From Faecalispora jeddahensis (GTDB taxonomy: Bacteria; Bacillota; Clostridia; Oscillospirales; Acutalibacteraceae): a DNA stretch of 64,000 nucleotides. The stretch lies in assembly GCF_000577335.1 (NCBI RefSeq), contig NZ_CBYL010000007.1, positions 47,060 to 111,059 on the forward strand, in the 5' to 3' direction. Positions 34,154 through 44,139 of the stretch are shown piece by piece (the stretch's first letter is position 1; every line of letters begins with the position of its first letter). The position numbers were made by a program, and so were the translations under genes. The notes beneath the pieces are model-generated. The model searched no databases, was not told where the DNA came from, and worked only from the letters and a program-made list of their open reading frames with translations.

Positions 34154-36787
34154 TTATTTGCTGAGATTTTGAATTGCCAAACGGATACCGGCGGCTTTTT
34201 CCGCCAGCTTCTCTGCGTTTTTACGCACACCGTCCACCACATTGTCGGGCGCTTTGGAGAGGAAGGTTTCGTTTTTGAGCTTCGCCTCGGCGGAATCCAA
34301 CTGCTTTTGGATGGATTCCAGCTCTTTTTCGAGCCGGGCCAGCTCGGCCTTCTTATCCACCAGCTCGTCGGTGGGGATATACAGCGTCGCGGCATCGGCA
34401 ACGATCGTCACAGCGTCCGGCAGGTTCCAGGAATCCGCGATCTCTACCTGGCTTGCGTATGCAAGGCGGGAGATCACGTCGACATTCGCGCGGAACGTAT
34501 CTGCGGCCGTGCCTGTTACGGCGACAGAAAGATGCGCCTTGCGCGACGGCGGCACGTTCATTTCGGCACGGCGATTGCGCACGGCACGGATGGCATCCAT
34601 CACGCGACGCATTTCAACGCGGTCCTGCTCAAAGCTGAGCGCCGCGTCGTATTCCGGCCATTGGGAGACCATGATGGAATCGCCCTCATGCGGCAGCGAC
34701 TGCCAGATTTCTTCCGTAATAAACGGCATGAACGGATGCAGGAGCTTCAGCGTATTGGACATGACCCACACCAGCACCTGCCGGGCGCTCTGCGCGGTCT
34801 GCTCGTCCTCACCCTGCATGCGGATTTTGGCGATCTCGATATACCAGTCGCAGAAATCATCCCACAAAAAGTCATAGAGCTTCTGCACGGCGATGCCGAG
34901 CTCGAATTTCTCAAGATTCTCGGTGATCTCCTTTGCCACCTCGTGGAAGGTGCCGATGATCCAGCGGTCGGCCTGTGTGAGGTGCTCCGGCAGGCGGTTT
35001 TCCACCTCATGGCCTTCAATATTCATGCGGATAAAGCGGGCCGCGTTCCAGATTTTATTTGCAAAGTTGCGGCTGGCGCTGACCTTGTCGTCTGAAAAGC
35101 GCAGATCGTTGCCCGGGCTGTTGCCGGTCGCGAGCGTAAAGCGCAGCGCGTCCGCACCGAAGTCCGCGATGACCTCCAGCGGATCAATGCCGTTGCCGAG
35201 CGACTTGGACATTTTGCGTCCCTGCGCGTCGCGCACCAGACCGTGGATCAGTACGGTATCGAACGGCACCTGGCCGGTCTGCTCGATGGCAGAGAAGATC
35301 ATGCGCGCCACCCAGAAGAAGATGATATCATAACCCGTTACCAGCGTGTTGGTCGGGTAGAAGTATTTCAGGTCCTCGGTGTTCTTCGGCCAGCCGAGTG
35401 TGGAGAACGGCCACAGCGCAGAAGAGAACCAGGTATCGAGCGTGTCGGGGTCCTGGTGCAGGTGATGGCTGCCGCATTTGGGGCAGGTATCGGGCTCTTC
35501 CTTCATAACGATCATTTCGCCGCAGTCCGCGCAGTACCACGCGGGAATGCGGTGACCCCACCACAGCTGGCGCGAAATGCACCAGTCGCGGATGTTTTCC
35601 ATCCAATGATAATAGATTTTTTCAAAGCGCTCGGGAACGAATTTCACTTCGCCGTCCTTCACGCGGTCGATGGCGGGCTCAGCCAGCGGCTGCATCTTGA
35701 CGAACCACTGCTTGGAAACGCGCGGCTCAACGATGGTGGAGCAGCGGTAGCAGGAGCCGACATTATGCTTGATCGGCTCTACCTTGAGCAGGTAGCCCTG
35801 CTCGTCCAGGTCTTTGACAATCTGTTTTCTCGCATCCAGACGGTCCATCCCCTGATATTTGCCGCCGTTTTCATTGATGATACCGGCCTCGTCCATCACA
35901 TTGATGACGGGCAGACTGTGGCGCAGACCGACCTCGAAGTCGTTCGGGTCGTGGGCCGGTGTGATCTTCACCACGCCGGTTCCGAAATCCGGCTCTACAT
36001 ACGTATCCGCAACGATCGGAATCTCTTTGCCGACCAGCGGCAGAATCACGGTTTTGCCGATCAGGTGCCGGTAGCGCTCGTCGTCCGGATGCACCGCCAC
36101 AGCGGTGTCGCCCAGCATGGTTTCGGGGCGGGTCGTCGCAAGGCGAATGTCGCCGGAGCCGTCGCTGAGCGGGTAGCGCAGGTGCCAGAAGCTGCCGTCG
36201 TGTTCGCTGAAGTCCACCTCCGCGTCGGAAATGGAAGTGCGGCAGTGAGGGCACCAGTTGATGATGCGCTCGCCGCGGTAAATCAGGCCCTTTTCATACA
36301 GGCGCACGAATACCTCGCGAACCGCTTCGGAGCAGCCTTCATCGAGTGTGAAACGCTCACGCTCCCAGTCGCAGGAACAGCCGAGCTTTTTGAGCTGGCC
36401 GATGATGGTTCCGCCGTATTTTTCTTTCCAGTCCCACGCGCGGCTCAAAAAGCCCTCGCGGCCGATTTCTTCCTTGGTGATGCCCTCTTTGCGCATGGCC
36501 TCCACGATCTTTGCCTCCGTCGCAATGGAGGCGTGGTCGGTACCCGGCAGCCACAGAGCCGAATAGCCCTGCATTCTGCGCCAGCGGATCAGAATATCCT
36601 GTAAGGTTTCGTCCAGCGCATGCCCCATGTGAAGCTGGCCGGTAATATTCGGCGGCGGAATGACAATGGTATACGGGTCCTTCTGCGGATCCGCCTCCGC
36701 GTGAAAATAGCCGCCGGAAAGCCAGAACTGATAAATTCTGTCCTCTACCTCCTGCGGCTCATACATCTTCGCAAGCTCCTTGCTCAT
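34154..36787 (-). CDS. valS: Valyl-tRNA synthetase
   Basis: Charges tRNA-Val. Seen: 877 residues, class I HIGH motif as HMGH in [17 protein letters not shown] (53-56) and an editing domain ([17 protein letters not shown]). A CxxC pair is present in WCPHCRT, plus a zinc-ribbon-like CADCGEM...CPKCGS insert. KMSKS is in [14 protein letters not shown], and a C-terminal coiled coil follows ([18 protein letters not shown]). The ATG at 36787 follows TAGGAGG by 8 nt. The 200-nt leader has stem-loops but no T-box sequence, so the usual tRNA-sensing control is not visible. Confidence 0.97.
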   Translation of the reverse strand: MSKELAKMYEPQEVEDRIYQFWLSGGYFHAEADPQKDPYTIVIPPPNITGQLHMGHALDETLQDILIRWRRMQGYSALWLPGTDHASIATEAKIVEAMRKEGITKEEIGREGFLSRAWDWKEKYGGTIIGQLKKLGCSCDWERERFTLDEGCSEAVREVFVRLYEKGLIYRGERIINWCPHCRTSISDAEVDFSEHDGSFWHLRYPLSDGSGDIRLATTRPETMLGDTAVAVHPDDERYRHLIGKTVILPLVGKEIPIVADTYVEPDFGTGVVKITPAHDPNDFEVGLRHSLPVINVMDEAGIINENGGKYQGMDRLDARKQIVKDLDEQGYLLKVEPIKHNVGSCYRCSTIVEPRVSKQWFVKMQPLAEPAIDRVKDGEVKFVPERFEKIYYHWMENIRDWCISRQLWWGHRIPAWYCADCGEMIVMKEEPDTCPKCGSHHLHQDPDTLDTWFSSALWPFSTLGWPKNTEDLKYFYPTNTLVTGYDIIFFWVARMIFSAIEQTGQVPFDTVLIHGLVRDAQGRKMSKSLGNGIDPLEVIADFGADALRFTLATGNSPGNDLRFSDDKVSASRNFANKIWNAARFIRMNIEGHEVENRLPEHLTQADRWIIGTFHEVAKEITENLEKFELGIAVQKLYDFLWDDFCDWYIEIAKIRMQGEDEQTAQSARQVLVWVMSNTLKLLHPFMPFITEEIWQSLPHEGDSIMVSQWPEYDAALSFEQDRVEMRRVMDAIRAVRNRRAEMNVPPSRKAHLSVAVTGTAADTFRANVDVISRLAYASQVEIADSWNLPDAVTIVADAATLYIPTDELVDKKAELARLEKELESIQKQLDSAEAKLKNETFLSKAPDNVVDGVRKNAEKLAEKAAGIRLAIQNLSK

Positions 36788-36821
36788 TCTGTTTCCTCCT
36801 AAAAATCTATCCAAATCAAGC

Positions 36822-37015
36822 GGCGCTGCGGGGAGCGCCAGCCGGGCACAAAGCCCGGCCTTATTGGGTACAAATCACGCTGCGTTTACCGCCCGAAAAG
36901 CACAAAGCGCGGGGATTCCCACGCCCTGTTTTCCGCAATTTTCCGCACAAAGCGCGGCGATTCGCGGCTGTTCGCATCTGCCTCATATTATCCCATCGTA
37001 CCGGGGCTTTGTCAA
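36822..37015 (-). promoter_or_regulatory. valS promoter and structured leader
   Basis: On the minus strand TTGACA (37010-37015), 17 bp, GATAAT (36987-36992). The leader contains GCTTTGTGC three times (36945-36953, 36900-36908, 36846-36854). It ends with two hairpins before the ribosome-binding site: GCCGGGC/GCCCGGC around the third copy, and GGCGCT/AGCGCC at 36822-36839. The -35 sits just past the stop of the preceding gene. Confidence 0.7.
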
Positions 37016-37018
37016 TGA

Positions 37019-37513
37019 TTAATTGGCCGGAACCGCACACCCCGGGCCGCACAGCGCGGCATTGTCCACAATCACGGCAAGGCACAGGGAAAGCGGCACA
37101 TCCTGCTGCCGCTCTACGTGAATTCCGTAGCCATCGCCGTGGGCCGTCCAGCAGGGCGCGTGAGTCATGCGCACGTTGCCCCGGCCGTCCACCGCGTCGA
37201 AGCTGCGGGTGAGAAGATCGCCGCGGAGGCTCCAGTCCGTCTTACTCAGGCGCAGGCTGCCGCCCGATGACGCAAGGTTATACGTCACGCGCATGCGTTC
37301 TTTCTCCCCGATCTGCACGCTGTACTTGCACAGACCGTGGATTCCCACGCAGCTGATTTTCGCTGCCTCGGCTCCGGCGGCATCGCGCAGGTACAGTTTG
37401 CCCCCGAACGAGCCCCACTCGCCTTCTACGGTATAAAGACAGGTACCGGCTGTGTCGAATACATCAAACAGAGTCGAACCCGCCTCGGTATGTCTGTTCA
37501 GATAATAGTCCAT
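37019..37513 (-). CDS. LURP-one-related / tubby C-terminal-like protein
   Basis: A 164-residue protein with the pattern of the LURP-one/scramblase-like fold: an N-terminal FDVFDTAGTCLYTVEGEWGSFGGKLYLRDAAG repeat, alternating beta strands and glycines throughout, and GDLLTRSFDAVDGRGN. Bacterial members have no settled role. The last 4 bp before its end carry the valS promoter, so the two genes are close but separately started. It follows the GT-C-like gene by 39 bp on the same strand and may be co-transcribed with it. Confidence 0.7.
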   Translation of the reverse strand: MDYYLNRHTEAGSTLFDVFDTAGTCLYTVEGEWGSFGGKLYLRDAAGAEAAKISCVGIHGLCKYSVQIGEKERMRVTYNLASSGGSLRLSKTDWSLRGDLLTRSFDAVDGRGNVRMTHAPCWTAHGDGYGIHVERQQDVPLSLCLAVIVDNAALCGPGCAVPAN

Positions 37514-37552
37514 CCGGATGTCCCCTTCGATATTCCATCGATTCTCTTACCC

Positions 37553-39337
37553 TTATTTTCTGGTAAATTGGTAAGAATATTCCGTTTCCTTCATAACGAC
37601 CGGTCCGCCCAGAATGCGCTCCGCCGTGCGCTGCGTGACCGGCTCTGTGCCGTTGTTTACTCCGTAGGGCGCTTTGACCACATATAAAAGGGCCGGCCGG
37701 TTCTGCGGATTTTGGGTAAAGAACGCGTCGATCCGTTTCGACGGCAGCTCTGAGCGCCAGAGCGACGGCGGCGCGGGCCTCTGCTGGCCGCACAGATAGC
37801 CGAACGGCAGCAGTTCGTTAAACATCACTTTTCCGTCGCCCGAGGGCATGGCGTTTTGAATATCCTCCACCAGGCCGGTATAGCGGGCCGCCGCGGCCGG
37901 TGTGGTATAAAGGCCCTTGGCCGGGCCGGTCGTCAGCTGCGTGCGCAGGTACACGATCGGTTCATCGCGGTAAACGGCCTGAGCGCGCATGACCGTGTTG
38001 CACAGCACCAAAAGCACCAGAGAGCTGGCAAACGCCGCCCAAAGAGTTTTCAGCATCCTGCGGCGCGACGCGGGCGCCTCGCGCTCCGCCGTGTAAAAAT
38101 CATATGCCGTTAAAACCAGCGCCAGCGAGGAAAGATTCAGGATATACGACGCGCCCGTCATCCCGTTATTGCTGGCCGCATACACCGCCCAGCTGAGCAC
38201 CAGCGACGGTACGTACAAAACCCAGATCACAATCCGGCTGCGGCGCTGCGGCCGGTACGCCGTGAGAACCAGCGGCCAAAGCCCCGCGCAGGCCTGAATA
38301 TAATTGACCTTAGAGGTAAAGGTCAGATCGGATTCCGACTGGATCAGCACCATACCCACATTAATAATCAGGCTCAGCGGCATGCAGATCCAGATCATCA
38401 CTTCCAGCACCGGCGAAAGGTCGAGGTCTGTTTTCATCTGACGCGACAAAACGATGAGTACCAACAGCGTGATTTCGAGCAGGGAAAGAATTGTGAGCAG
38501 CTGGTAATCCTGCAAAAACAGCGAGGTTTTGACGAGCAGGTTCTGGTACGGATGCTCCGGGTCCTGAAACAGATACCTCATATTATTGACGATTCCCCAA
38601 ATCCCGCTTACCGCCAGCAGATACCCTGCTGCCAGAAGCAGAGTGACCGCCCCGCCGCAGAGCATCCCGAACAGCGGCGCGCGCGATTCGGGCTCGAGGC
38701 CGTTTTTCCGCACACGCGGGCGAATCCGGAACAGCGCCAGCAGAAAAATCGGCACCATCACAATGAAAAACGGGTAGGAAATACACGCAAACGCCAAAAG
38801 GGCTCCCGAAAGCGCCCCGATGCCAAAGGCCACCGGCACCGAAAAGGAATCCCCATAAAGGAAAAACAGAAGCATGGCGGCTGACGTTGTAAACAGATAC
38901 CCCATACTATTATAGGAAAAATTATTGATCCCGAACGGGGTAAACGAAAAAAACAGGCCCGCGCAGATCAACGCCGGAAGCCTGCGCCGGAACAGACGGA
39001 ACACCGCCCGGTATACCAGAAGAGCCACAACGGCATCCACACAGATATACAGAGTGCGCATGAACAGGAGGATTCCCGTCATGTCCCCCACGGCCAGCCG
39101 GTACAGCCATAAAATCGGTGCAATCAGCAGGGCCCCGGTCTGATGAATATCCCAGGAATCCAGAAATGGGCGATCGCCCAACGAAAACCGGTAAGGCAGG
39201 GCCAGATAATACGTTTCGTCGGACCAATCGAATCCAAAAACGGAACGGACCAGAAACAAAACCGTCATCCCTGCGATGACAACATAGGGCAATATGTGAA
39301 GCAGCTTCGAACGAGATTGCAAAAGAGATTTCAGCAT
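37553..39337 (-). CDS. Polytopic membrane protein, GT-C glycosyltransferase-like
   Basis: A 594-residue membrane protein with roughly ten to twelve helices and a soluble C-terminal domain of about 120 residues. The first outer loop, FDWSDETYYLALPYRFSLGDRPFLDSWDIHQTGA, has the acidic pair and layout typical of GT-C enzymes that use lipid-linked sugars (PMT/ArnT type). A function in decorating cell-surface polymers is inferred from this alone. The ATG at 39337 follows GGGAG by 6 nt; the longer frame adds 38 residues across the promoter. Confidence 0.6.
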   Translation of the reverse strand: MLKSLLQSRSKLLHILPYVVIAGMTVLFLVRSVFGFDWSDETYYLALPYRFSLGDRPFLDSWDIHQTGALLIAPILWLYRLAVGDMTGILLFMRTLYICVDAVVALLVYRAVFRLFRRRLPALICAGLFFSFTPFGINNFSYNSMGYLFTTSAAMLLFFLYGDSFSVPVAFGIGALSGALLAFACISYPFFIVMVPIFLLALFRIRPRVRKNGLEPESRAPLFGMLCGGAVTLLLAAGYLLAVSGIWGIVNNMRYLFQDPEHPYQNLLVKTSLFLQDYQLLTILSLLEITLLVLIVLSRQMKTDLDLSPVLEVMIWICMPLSLIINVGMVLIQSESDLTFTSKVNYIQACAGLWPLVLTAYRPQRRSRIVIWVLYVPSLVLSWAVYAASNNGMTGASYILNLSSLALVLTAYDFYTAEREAPASRRRMLKTLWAAFASSLVLLVLCNTVMRAQAVYRDEPIVYLRTQLTTGPAKGLYTTPAAAARYTGLVEDIQNAMPSGDGKVMFNELLPFGYLCGQQRPAPPSLWRSELPSKRIDAFFTQNPQNRPALLYVVKAPYGVNNGTEPVTQRTAERILGGPVVMKETEYSYQFTRK

Positions 39338-39501
39338 GGCCGACTCCCGTAAATGATGTCTGAACAGCGCCGATTCAAATCCACCATAAATATAGAATCG
39401 CGACCGGTATTTTTCCCCGCCGAAAGCGAGCAGAAATACCATGGCTTCCATTTTTCATTTGCAGATTTTAGCAGAACGCAAATCAGATCGTTATTGGGTT
39501 T

Positions 39502-39531
39502 ATTGTATCACAATCGACCAGCATTTGCCAA
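39502..39531 (-). promoter_or_regulatory. Promoter of the GT-C-like gene
   Basis: On the minus strand TTGGCA (39526-39531), 18 bp, TACAAT (39502-39507) with TGA just before it. The leader is about 155 nt. The rest of 39338-39650 shows no gene. Confidence 0.6.
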
Positions 39532-39652
39532 GCACAGAAAGCGGTTTGCAGAGAAAAGAAACGCCGTTTTTATACCCGATTGACCATTGTGGACGAAAAA
39601 AAGACAATTTTCTTTTACTTGTAATATTTCATGTTATATAATAACCTCATAT

Positions 39653-39753
39653 GGGCAGTATCATAGCCGTTCTTTGGCTATCATGAATCACCAGGCTGAT
39701 GATTCAATGTTTTCCCTGAAATGGAAGGCCTTGCTTTCGATTCTGCTGTAAGA
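39653..39753 (-). ncRNA. Single inverted copy of the structured RNA repeat
   Basis: On the minus strand the sequence TCTTACAGCAGAATCGAAAG aligns gap-free with the unit at 60163-60182. CAAGGCCTT follows, then the core CATTGAATCATC (39698-39709), then a hairpin ATAGCC-aaagaac-GGCTAT inside a CAG...CTG outer pair ending CTGCCC at 39653. The -10 (GCATATC region) is poor and there is no T-run. On the + strand a TATAAT-like box (39636-39645) reads across it toward the HTH gene. Confidence 0.5.
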
Positions 39754-39836
39754 TATGCTGCAACATGTATTGCGCCAGTGGTATATTTAAATGGAAAGAT
39801 AAATTCAGGAACGTTAGTATCGGGAGGTTGATCGTT

Positions 39837-40238
39837 ATGAGTGTCGCCGATGTCTCACTTTGCCTAAAAAAGCTATTGGAAGAGTATCATTTTAATGTGG
39901 AAACTTTGGCGAAATATCTTTCCCTCAGCGTTGAAAGTGTGTATCAGATTGCCCAAGGAAACATGCAAGTTCTTCCTGATGGTTTCATGGAAAGAACAAA
40001 AACTTTAGATAAAATGATGTTTTTAGCCATGATACCGGAAGGACTGCCTGACCTGAAGGTAAAAGCCTTTTTGGAAATAGTATTGTCTTATCATCAGCTT
40101 TCAAAAGAAACCATTGCAAAAATGGCAGGAATTGAAATCGCTGATGTAGACTTGTTTCTAAGTGACCAATGTGAAAAAACCAATGCCGAAATCAAGTATA
40201 AAATAGCGGCTGTCACAATGGCGCTCCGATTTTTCTGA
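39837..40238 (+). CDS. Small protein with two predicted helix-turn-helix segments
   Basis: A 133-residue acidic protein. Seen: a first HTH-like segment at about 17-40 (FNVETLAKYLSLSVESVYQIA) and a second at about 86-108 (QLSKETIAKMAGIEIADVDLFL), separated by a helical region. It is probably a DNA-binding regulator of unknown target. The ATG at 39837 follows GGGAGG by 9 nt; the longer frame adds 24 residues across the leader. It lies 84 bp downstream of the inverted RNA-repeat copy, which may fall in its 5' leader, and 45 bp before the DUF3810 gene. Confidence 0.7.
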   Translation: MSVADVSLCLKKLLEEYHFNVETLAKYLSLSVESVYQIAQGNMQVLPDGFMERTKTLDKMMFLAMIPEGLPDLKVKAFLEIVLSYHQLSKETIAKMAGIEIADVDLFLSDQCEKTNAEIKYKIAAVTMALRFF

Positions 40239-40283
40239 AAGGACAATGAGCCTGAACAATAATCTAAGATATGAGGAATACTT

Positions 40284-41384
40284 ATGAAATCCCTGCTTTC
40301 GTTTAAACGAATCTGGCTTTTTCTGCTGCTGCCGCTTTCTCTGGCCACTTCGTATGCTGCTTCTATGAGGCCGGAGTGGGCGGAGTGGTACGCCGTAACG
40401 CTTTACCCTGTATTTTCTTTAGGAGAAAACCGCATCACCTCTCTGGTTCCCTTTTCCATCATGGAGCTGCTGCTGGCGATTTTGATCGTGCTTCTCCCCG
40501 CTCTGCTCATCCGCCTGATTGTCCGGCTGATCCGCCGCAGACAGGAGAGAAAAACGCTTTTGCTGCGCGCGCTGGCTTCTCTGCTCTGCGCGGCGGGTGT
40601 GATCGCCTTTTGGTTCACGATCAACTGCGGAATCAACTACTCCCGTTACCCGTTCGCGCAGGTTTCAGGGCTGACAGTGCGCCCCTCCTCTGCTGAAGAA
40701 CTGAAAGCGCTGTGCACAGAGCTAGCCCAAGACGCCAACCGCGACCGGACGGGAATTGAAACGGACAGCCAGGGAGTCGCCGTTCTCCCCGACCGGAAAG
40801 AGGCTGCCGAAACAGCACGCAACGTGATGGACTCTATGGAAGCACGATACCCCACCTTAAAAAGCGGCTACGGAGCGCCAAAAGCCGTGATGGCTTCGCG
40901 GCTGATGTCATACCTGGACATTACCGGAATCTATTTTCCTTTTACCATGGAGGCAAACGTCAACGTGGACGCCCCGGCTTACGGCATCCCCGCCACCATG
41001 CTGCACGAGCTGAGCCATGTGCGGGGCTACATGCGCGAAGACGAAGCCAACTTCATCGCGTATTTGGCCAGCCGGAACAGTACAAATCCCTCGTTTTCCT
41101 ATTCCGGCACCATGCTGGCTTTTATTTATGCAAACAACGCCCTGTATTCCGCCGACCAGAAAGCCGGACAGGAAACCTATGGTCTTCTGGATGCCGGCGC
41201 GCAAAAAGACCTTGCCGCGGCCAGCGCTTACTGGAAGCAGTTTGAAGGCCCGGCGGCAAAGGTGGCGGCAAAGGTCAACGACAGCTACCTGAAATCAAAC
41301 CGTCAGGAGGACGGCGTAAAAAGCTACGGCCGAATGGTCGATCTTCTGCTGGCGGATTACCGGCAGCGCCACGGCCTGAAATAG
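40284..41384 (+). CDS. DUF3810 membrane protein with HExxH-like metalloprotease motif
   Basis: A 366-residue protein with three N-terminal membrane helices (about 10-28, 57-82, 97-114) and a large extracellular domain. Seen: HELSH at 241-245 followed by EDEANFIAYLAS, the layout of a zinc metallopeptidase with the third ligand in the next helix. The family is DUF3810, with no settled substrate. GAGGAATACTT precedes the ATG. It follows the HTH gene by 45 bp, so the two may form an operon. A very stable hairpin follows about 130 bp downstream. Confidence 0.82.
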   Translation: MKSLLSFKRIWLFLLLPLSLATSYAASMRPEWAEWYAVTLYPVFSLGENRITSLVPFSIMELLLAILIVLLPALLIRLIVRLIRRRQERKTLLLRALASLLCAAGVIAFWFTINCGINYSRYPFAQVSGLTVRPSSAEELKALCTELAQDANRDRTGIETDSQGVAVLPDRKEAAETARNVMDSMEARYPTLKSGYGAPKAVMASRLMSYLDITGIYFPFTMEANVNVDAPAYGIPATMLHELSHVRGYMREDEANFIAYLASRNSTNPSFSYSGTMLAFIYANNALYSADQKAGQETYGLLDAGAQKDLAAASAYWKQFEGPAAKVAAKVNDSYLKSNRQEDGVKSYGRMVDLLLADYRQRHGLK

Positions 41385-41519
41385 CCCTCATCGACCACGC
41401 TTCCGCTGTTGTGAATAAAGGCTGGCCCTCCATCTGTCCGCTTTTACTGTCTGAATTCGCCCGGCAAGGGTAAAATGCCTTTGGGACGAAACAATATGGC
41501 CTCTTCTAATGAAAAAAGA

Positions 41520-41567
41520 TTCGGACATCATCTCTGCTTATCGCAGAAGAGATGTCCGAAAATTTTT
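41520..41567. terminator. Terminator downstream of the DUF3810 gene
   Basis: TTCGGACATC...GATGTCCGAA with an inner TCTGC/GCAGA pairing (41520-41560), followed by AATTTTTT. It sits between convergent genes. Confidence 0.85.
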
Positions 41568-41611
41568 TCGTTGGTTCTCAGGAAAACGAGCAAGGCTGCC
41601 GCCCGCCGGCA

Positions 41612-42643
41612 TCAATGGGCCGGAAGCTTAAAGATGATCGGTTTGACGGAGGGATCCAGCTTATCAAAGCGATAGCCGTTCTTTTTCAGCGTCTCGATGA
41701 TCTTGGGGAGTTCCTTGACCGTATCGTGTTTGGTGGAAGCGTCGTGAAACAGAATGACCGCCTTTTCAAACTGAAGGGTTTCATTGACGGTGTTCTGGTA
41801 AATCGACTGCGCTGTTGCGCCCTTTTCCGCATCGCCCGCGCTGACGTTCCAGTCAAAATACGTGTATCCTCTGCGCGTCAGCTCATCTGCAACCGGGCGT
41901 GCAATGGCTTTATTGTAGCTGTTCACGCTGCCGCCGGCAAACCGCACGATCTGCGGCTTTACTCCGGTGGCCTCGGTGATCAGATCATTCAACTTCGATA
42001 AATCGGTGAAAAACGCGGTGGGCGACGCATAAATCTGCTTGTAATTGTGAGTGTATGTGTGCATCCCGATGGTATGGCCCTGATCGACGATCTCTTTCAT
42101 CCATTTTTTGGATTGCTCATCACTGCGCCCTATCACAAAGAAGGTCGCTTTCACATCGTTGTCCGCCAGTATTTTCAACACCTGCGGAGTCAGCGCAGAC
42201 GGTCCGTCGTCAAAGGTGAGGTAAGCCACTTTATCCCCGGCCTTATGTGCGATTTTCTCTGTTGGATCCACATAAAAATTCGGGAACATGGCCTGGATTG
42301 CTTCCATCTCTTTTGCGATCGCCGCCGAATTCGGCGAAGAAGACGCTTTGGAGGAAGACGAAGACGACGAAGGAACAGAAGTGGGGCGCGAAACCGCCGA
42401 AGAAACAGGTTTTGAGGACGGAATTTCTGAAATTTCCGCAGCAGACGAAACCGGTTGCTCTGAGACAGGCTGTGACGTGACCAATTGCGAGAGATCTTCG
42501 CCAATCGACGCCTCGGAGGAAGGAGTATTCACAAAAGCAGACTTCGTAACATAACCGGCGACAGACCCTATAATCACCCCAATACAAATCGCAACAGCAA
42601 GCATTGAGGCAGCAATAATAACACGTTTTTTCCCGACAGACAC
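41612..42643 (-). CDS. Polysaccharide deacetylase family protein
   Basis: A 343-residue secreted or membrane-anchored NodB-domain enzyme that removes N-acetyl groups from peptidoglycan, chitin-like or surface polysaccharide. Seen: an N-terminal helix (VIIAASMLAVAICIGVIIGS), a Ser/Pro-rich stalk of about 70 residues, then the metal site TFDDGPS (Asp145/146), GMHTYTHNY with the two histidines, RFAGGSVNSYN and ILFHDAS. GTG at 42643 is chosen because GGGAAG lies 8 nt upstream; the first ATG of the frame falls inside the -10 box (TATAATG at 42675-42680). Confidence 0.88.
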   Translation of the reverse strand: MSVGKKRVIIAASMLAVAICIGVIIGSVAGYVTKSAFVNTPSSEASIGEDLSQLVTSQPVSEQPVSSAAEISEIPSSKPVSSAVSRPTSVPSSSSSSSKASSSPNSAAIAKEMEAIQAMFPNFYVDPTEKIAHKAGDKVAYLTFDDGPSALTPQVLKILADNDVKATFFVIGRSDEQSKKWMKEIVDQGHTIGMHTYTHNYKQIYASPTAFFTDLSKLNDLITEATGVKPQIVRFAGGSVNSYNKAIARPVADELTRRGYTYFDWNVSAGDAEKGATAQSIYQNTVNETLQFEKAVILFHDASTKHDTVKELPKIIETLKKNGYRFDKLDPSVKPIIFKLPAH

Positions 42644-42674
42644 GATCAGCACTTCCCTTTTTTTAACTTTTCTC

Positions 42675-42683
42675 ATTATAGCA
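42675..42683 (-). promoter_or_regulatory. Extended -10 of the deacetylase gene
   Basis: TGCTATAAT on the minus strand, 32 bp before the GTG start, with no clear -35. Confidence 0.6.
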
Positions 42684-42903
42684 CAAGCGCTTTTAAAAAG
42701 GATGCTGTTTAACAGGATTGTAACCTTTATTTTGTTTCCAAATTACCCCAACGCCACAATATCCGGGATTTTTGGATCAGAACGAGAAAAACCCATCATC
42801 TTAACCAACAACTGTTTTATACTGCTATAAACCGCCGTTTATAGGTTCCTATTACATACTTAAAAAAGCAATTTTGTATGAATTCCTGTTCCTCACAAAA
42901 AAG

Positions 42904-42932
42904 CAGGCTGCGTGTTTTTAGCACGCAGCCTG
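42904..42932 (-). terminator. Terminator of cysK
   Basis: CAGGCTGCGTG/CACGCAGCCTG stem with T-run on the minus strand (CTTTTTT). Confidence 0.88.
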
Positions 42933-42951
42933 TTTCAAAATTTTTTGAAAA

Positions 42952-43884
42952 TTAATCAGAGAACAAAGGAGTGGAGAGATAACGCTCGCCGGTATCCGGA
43001 AGGAGCGCTACGATCGTTTTCCCTGCGTTTTCGGGGCGTTTTGCCAGCTGTTCCGCCGCCCAAAGCGCCGCACCCGCGGAGATACCCACCAGCAACCCCT
43101 CTGTTTTGGCGACCTCTTTGCTTTTTGCAAACGCGTTTTCGTTCTCTACCGGAATGATCTCGTCGTAAATCTTGGTGTCCAGAACATCCGGAACAAATCC
43201 GGCACCGATTCCCTGAATCTGGTGCGGGCCCGGGGTTCCCTTCGACAAAACGGGAGAACTCGCGGGTTCCACCGCAATAATCTTCACATCGGGGTTCTGG
43301 CTTCTCAGATATTCACCAACACCCGTGATGGTGCCGCCGGTTCCGATACCCGCCACAAAGAAGTCAACCTTTCCGTCCGTATCCTGCCAGATTTCGGGGC
43401 CGGTGGTCGCCTGATGTGCCGCCGGATTTGCAGGATTTTCAAACTGCCCCGGAATATACGCATTCGGGATTTCTTTTGCAAGCTCAGTCGCTTTGACAAT
43501 TGCGCCCCTCATGCCCTTGGAACCATCGGTCAAAACGACCTCTGCTCCATAGGCCTTCAGCAGATTTCTTCTTTCAATGCTCATGGTTTCCGGCATGGTG
43601 AGGATAATCCGGTAGCCCCTGGCCGCTGCGACCGATGCAAGGCCGATACCGGTATTGCCGCTGGTCGGCTCGATAATCACAGAGCCCGCTTTGAGCAGAC
43701 CCTTTTGCTCTGCGTCATCCACCATGGCCTTTGCGATGCGATCCTTTACACTGCCCGCGGGATTGAAATATTCCAATTTCGCGAGGATCGTTGCCTTTAA
43801 ATCATATTTTTTCTCAAAGTTTGTCAGTTCCAGCAAAGGAGTTTTTCCTATCAGTTCCGTAATATTTTTTGCAATTTTCGCCAT
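42952..43884 (-). CDS. cysK: Cysteine synthase A (O-acetylserine sulfhydrylase)
   Basis: A PLP enzyme making cysteine from O-acetylserine and sulfide. Seen: 310 residues, PLP Lys47 in [14 protein letters not shown], the phosphate-cup [35 protein letters not shown] and [25 protein letters not shown]. The ATG at 43884 follows AAGGAG by 9 nt. Monocistronic, with a structured 130-nt leader and its own promoter. A cysteine- or sulfur-responsive control is plausible but no known riboswitch is recognised. Confidence 0.96.
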   Translation of the reverse strand: MAKIAKNITELIGKTPLLELTNFEKKYDLKATILAKLEYFNPAGSVKDRIAKAMVDDAEQKGLLKAGSVIIEPTSGNTGIGLASVAAARGYRIILTMPETMSIERRNLLKAYGAEVVLTDGSKGMRGAIVKATELAKEIPNAYIPGQFENPANPAAHQATTGPEIWQDTDGKVDFFVAGIGTGGTITGVGEYLRSQNPDVKIIAVEPASSPVLSKGTPGPHQIQGIGAGFVPDVLDTKIYDEIIPVENENAFAKSKEVAKTEGLLVGISAGAALWAAEQLAKRPENAGKTIVALLPDTGERYLSTPLFSD

Positions 43885-44047
43885 AACCGCAATCTCCTTC
43901 TCCAAATAATCAATCTGAATGAACGATCATTATTAGAACGCACCGATTCCCGGAAGATGAGAATACCGATCTCCCGAAGCCGCACGCTCTAATAATTCAT
44001 ATCTATTTTGTATGGTTTTATTATATCACGCCATTCTTCCTTGTCAA
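43885..44047 (-). promoter_or_regulatory. cysK promoter and structured leader
   Basis: TTGACA (44042-44047), 16 bp, TATAAT (44020-44025) with extended TGA. The leader can form a long stem TTATTAGAGCG/CGTTCTAATAA (arms near 43986-43996 and 43933-43943) enclosing a CTTCGGGAGAT/ATCTTCCGGGAA hairpin. No T-box or S-box core is present. Confidence 0.6.
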
Positions 44048-44107
44048 TAGAAAGGGGCCCCATCTTACAAGGTGCGCCTTCGTATGTAACCGGCTATTTT
44101 CATGCAA

Positions 44108-44139
44108 AAGGGATCCGCCAACAAGACGGACCCCTTTTT
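44108..44139. terminator. Terminator of the small-gene transcript left of the CRISPR array
   Basis: AAGGGATCCG-ccaacaaga-CGGACCCCTT with T-runs on both sides. On the minus strand it follows directly on the 54-residue ORF. Confidence 0.8.

Noticed and set aside
35243..36604. A long 453-codon open frame on the plus strand opposite valS
   Set aside because: It is the reverse of a well-supported synthetase with codon bias favouring the minus strand; no ribosome-binding site or domain. Same for the frames at 403-1428, 24676-25821, 26278-27717, 12801-13583 and 32706-33977.
36788..37015. T-box riboswitch before valS
   Set aside because: The conserved AGGGTGGNACCGCG and AGTA core are absent on the transcribed strand.
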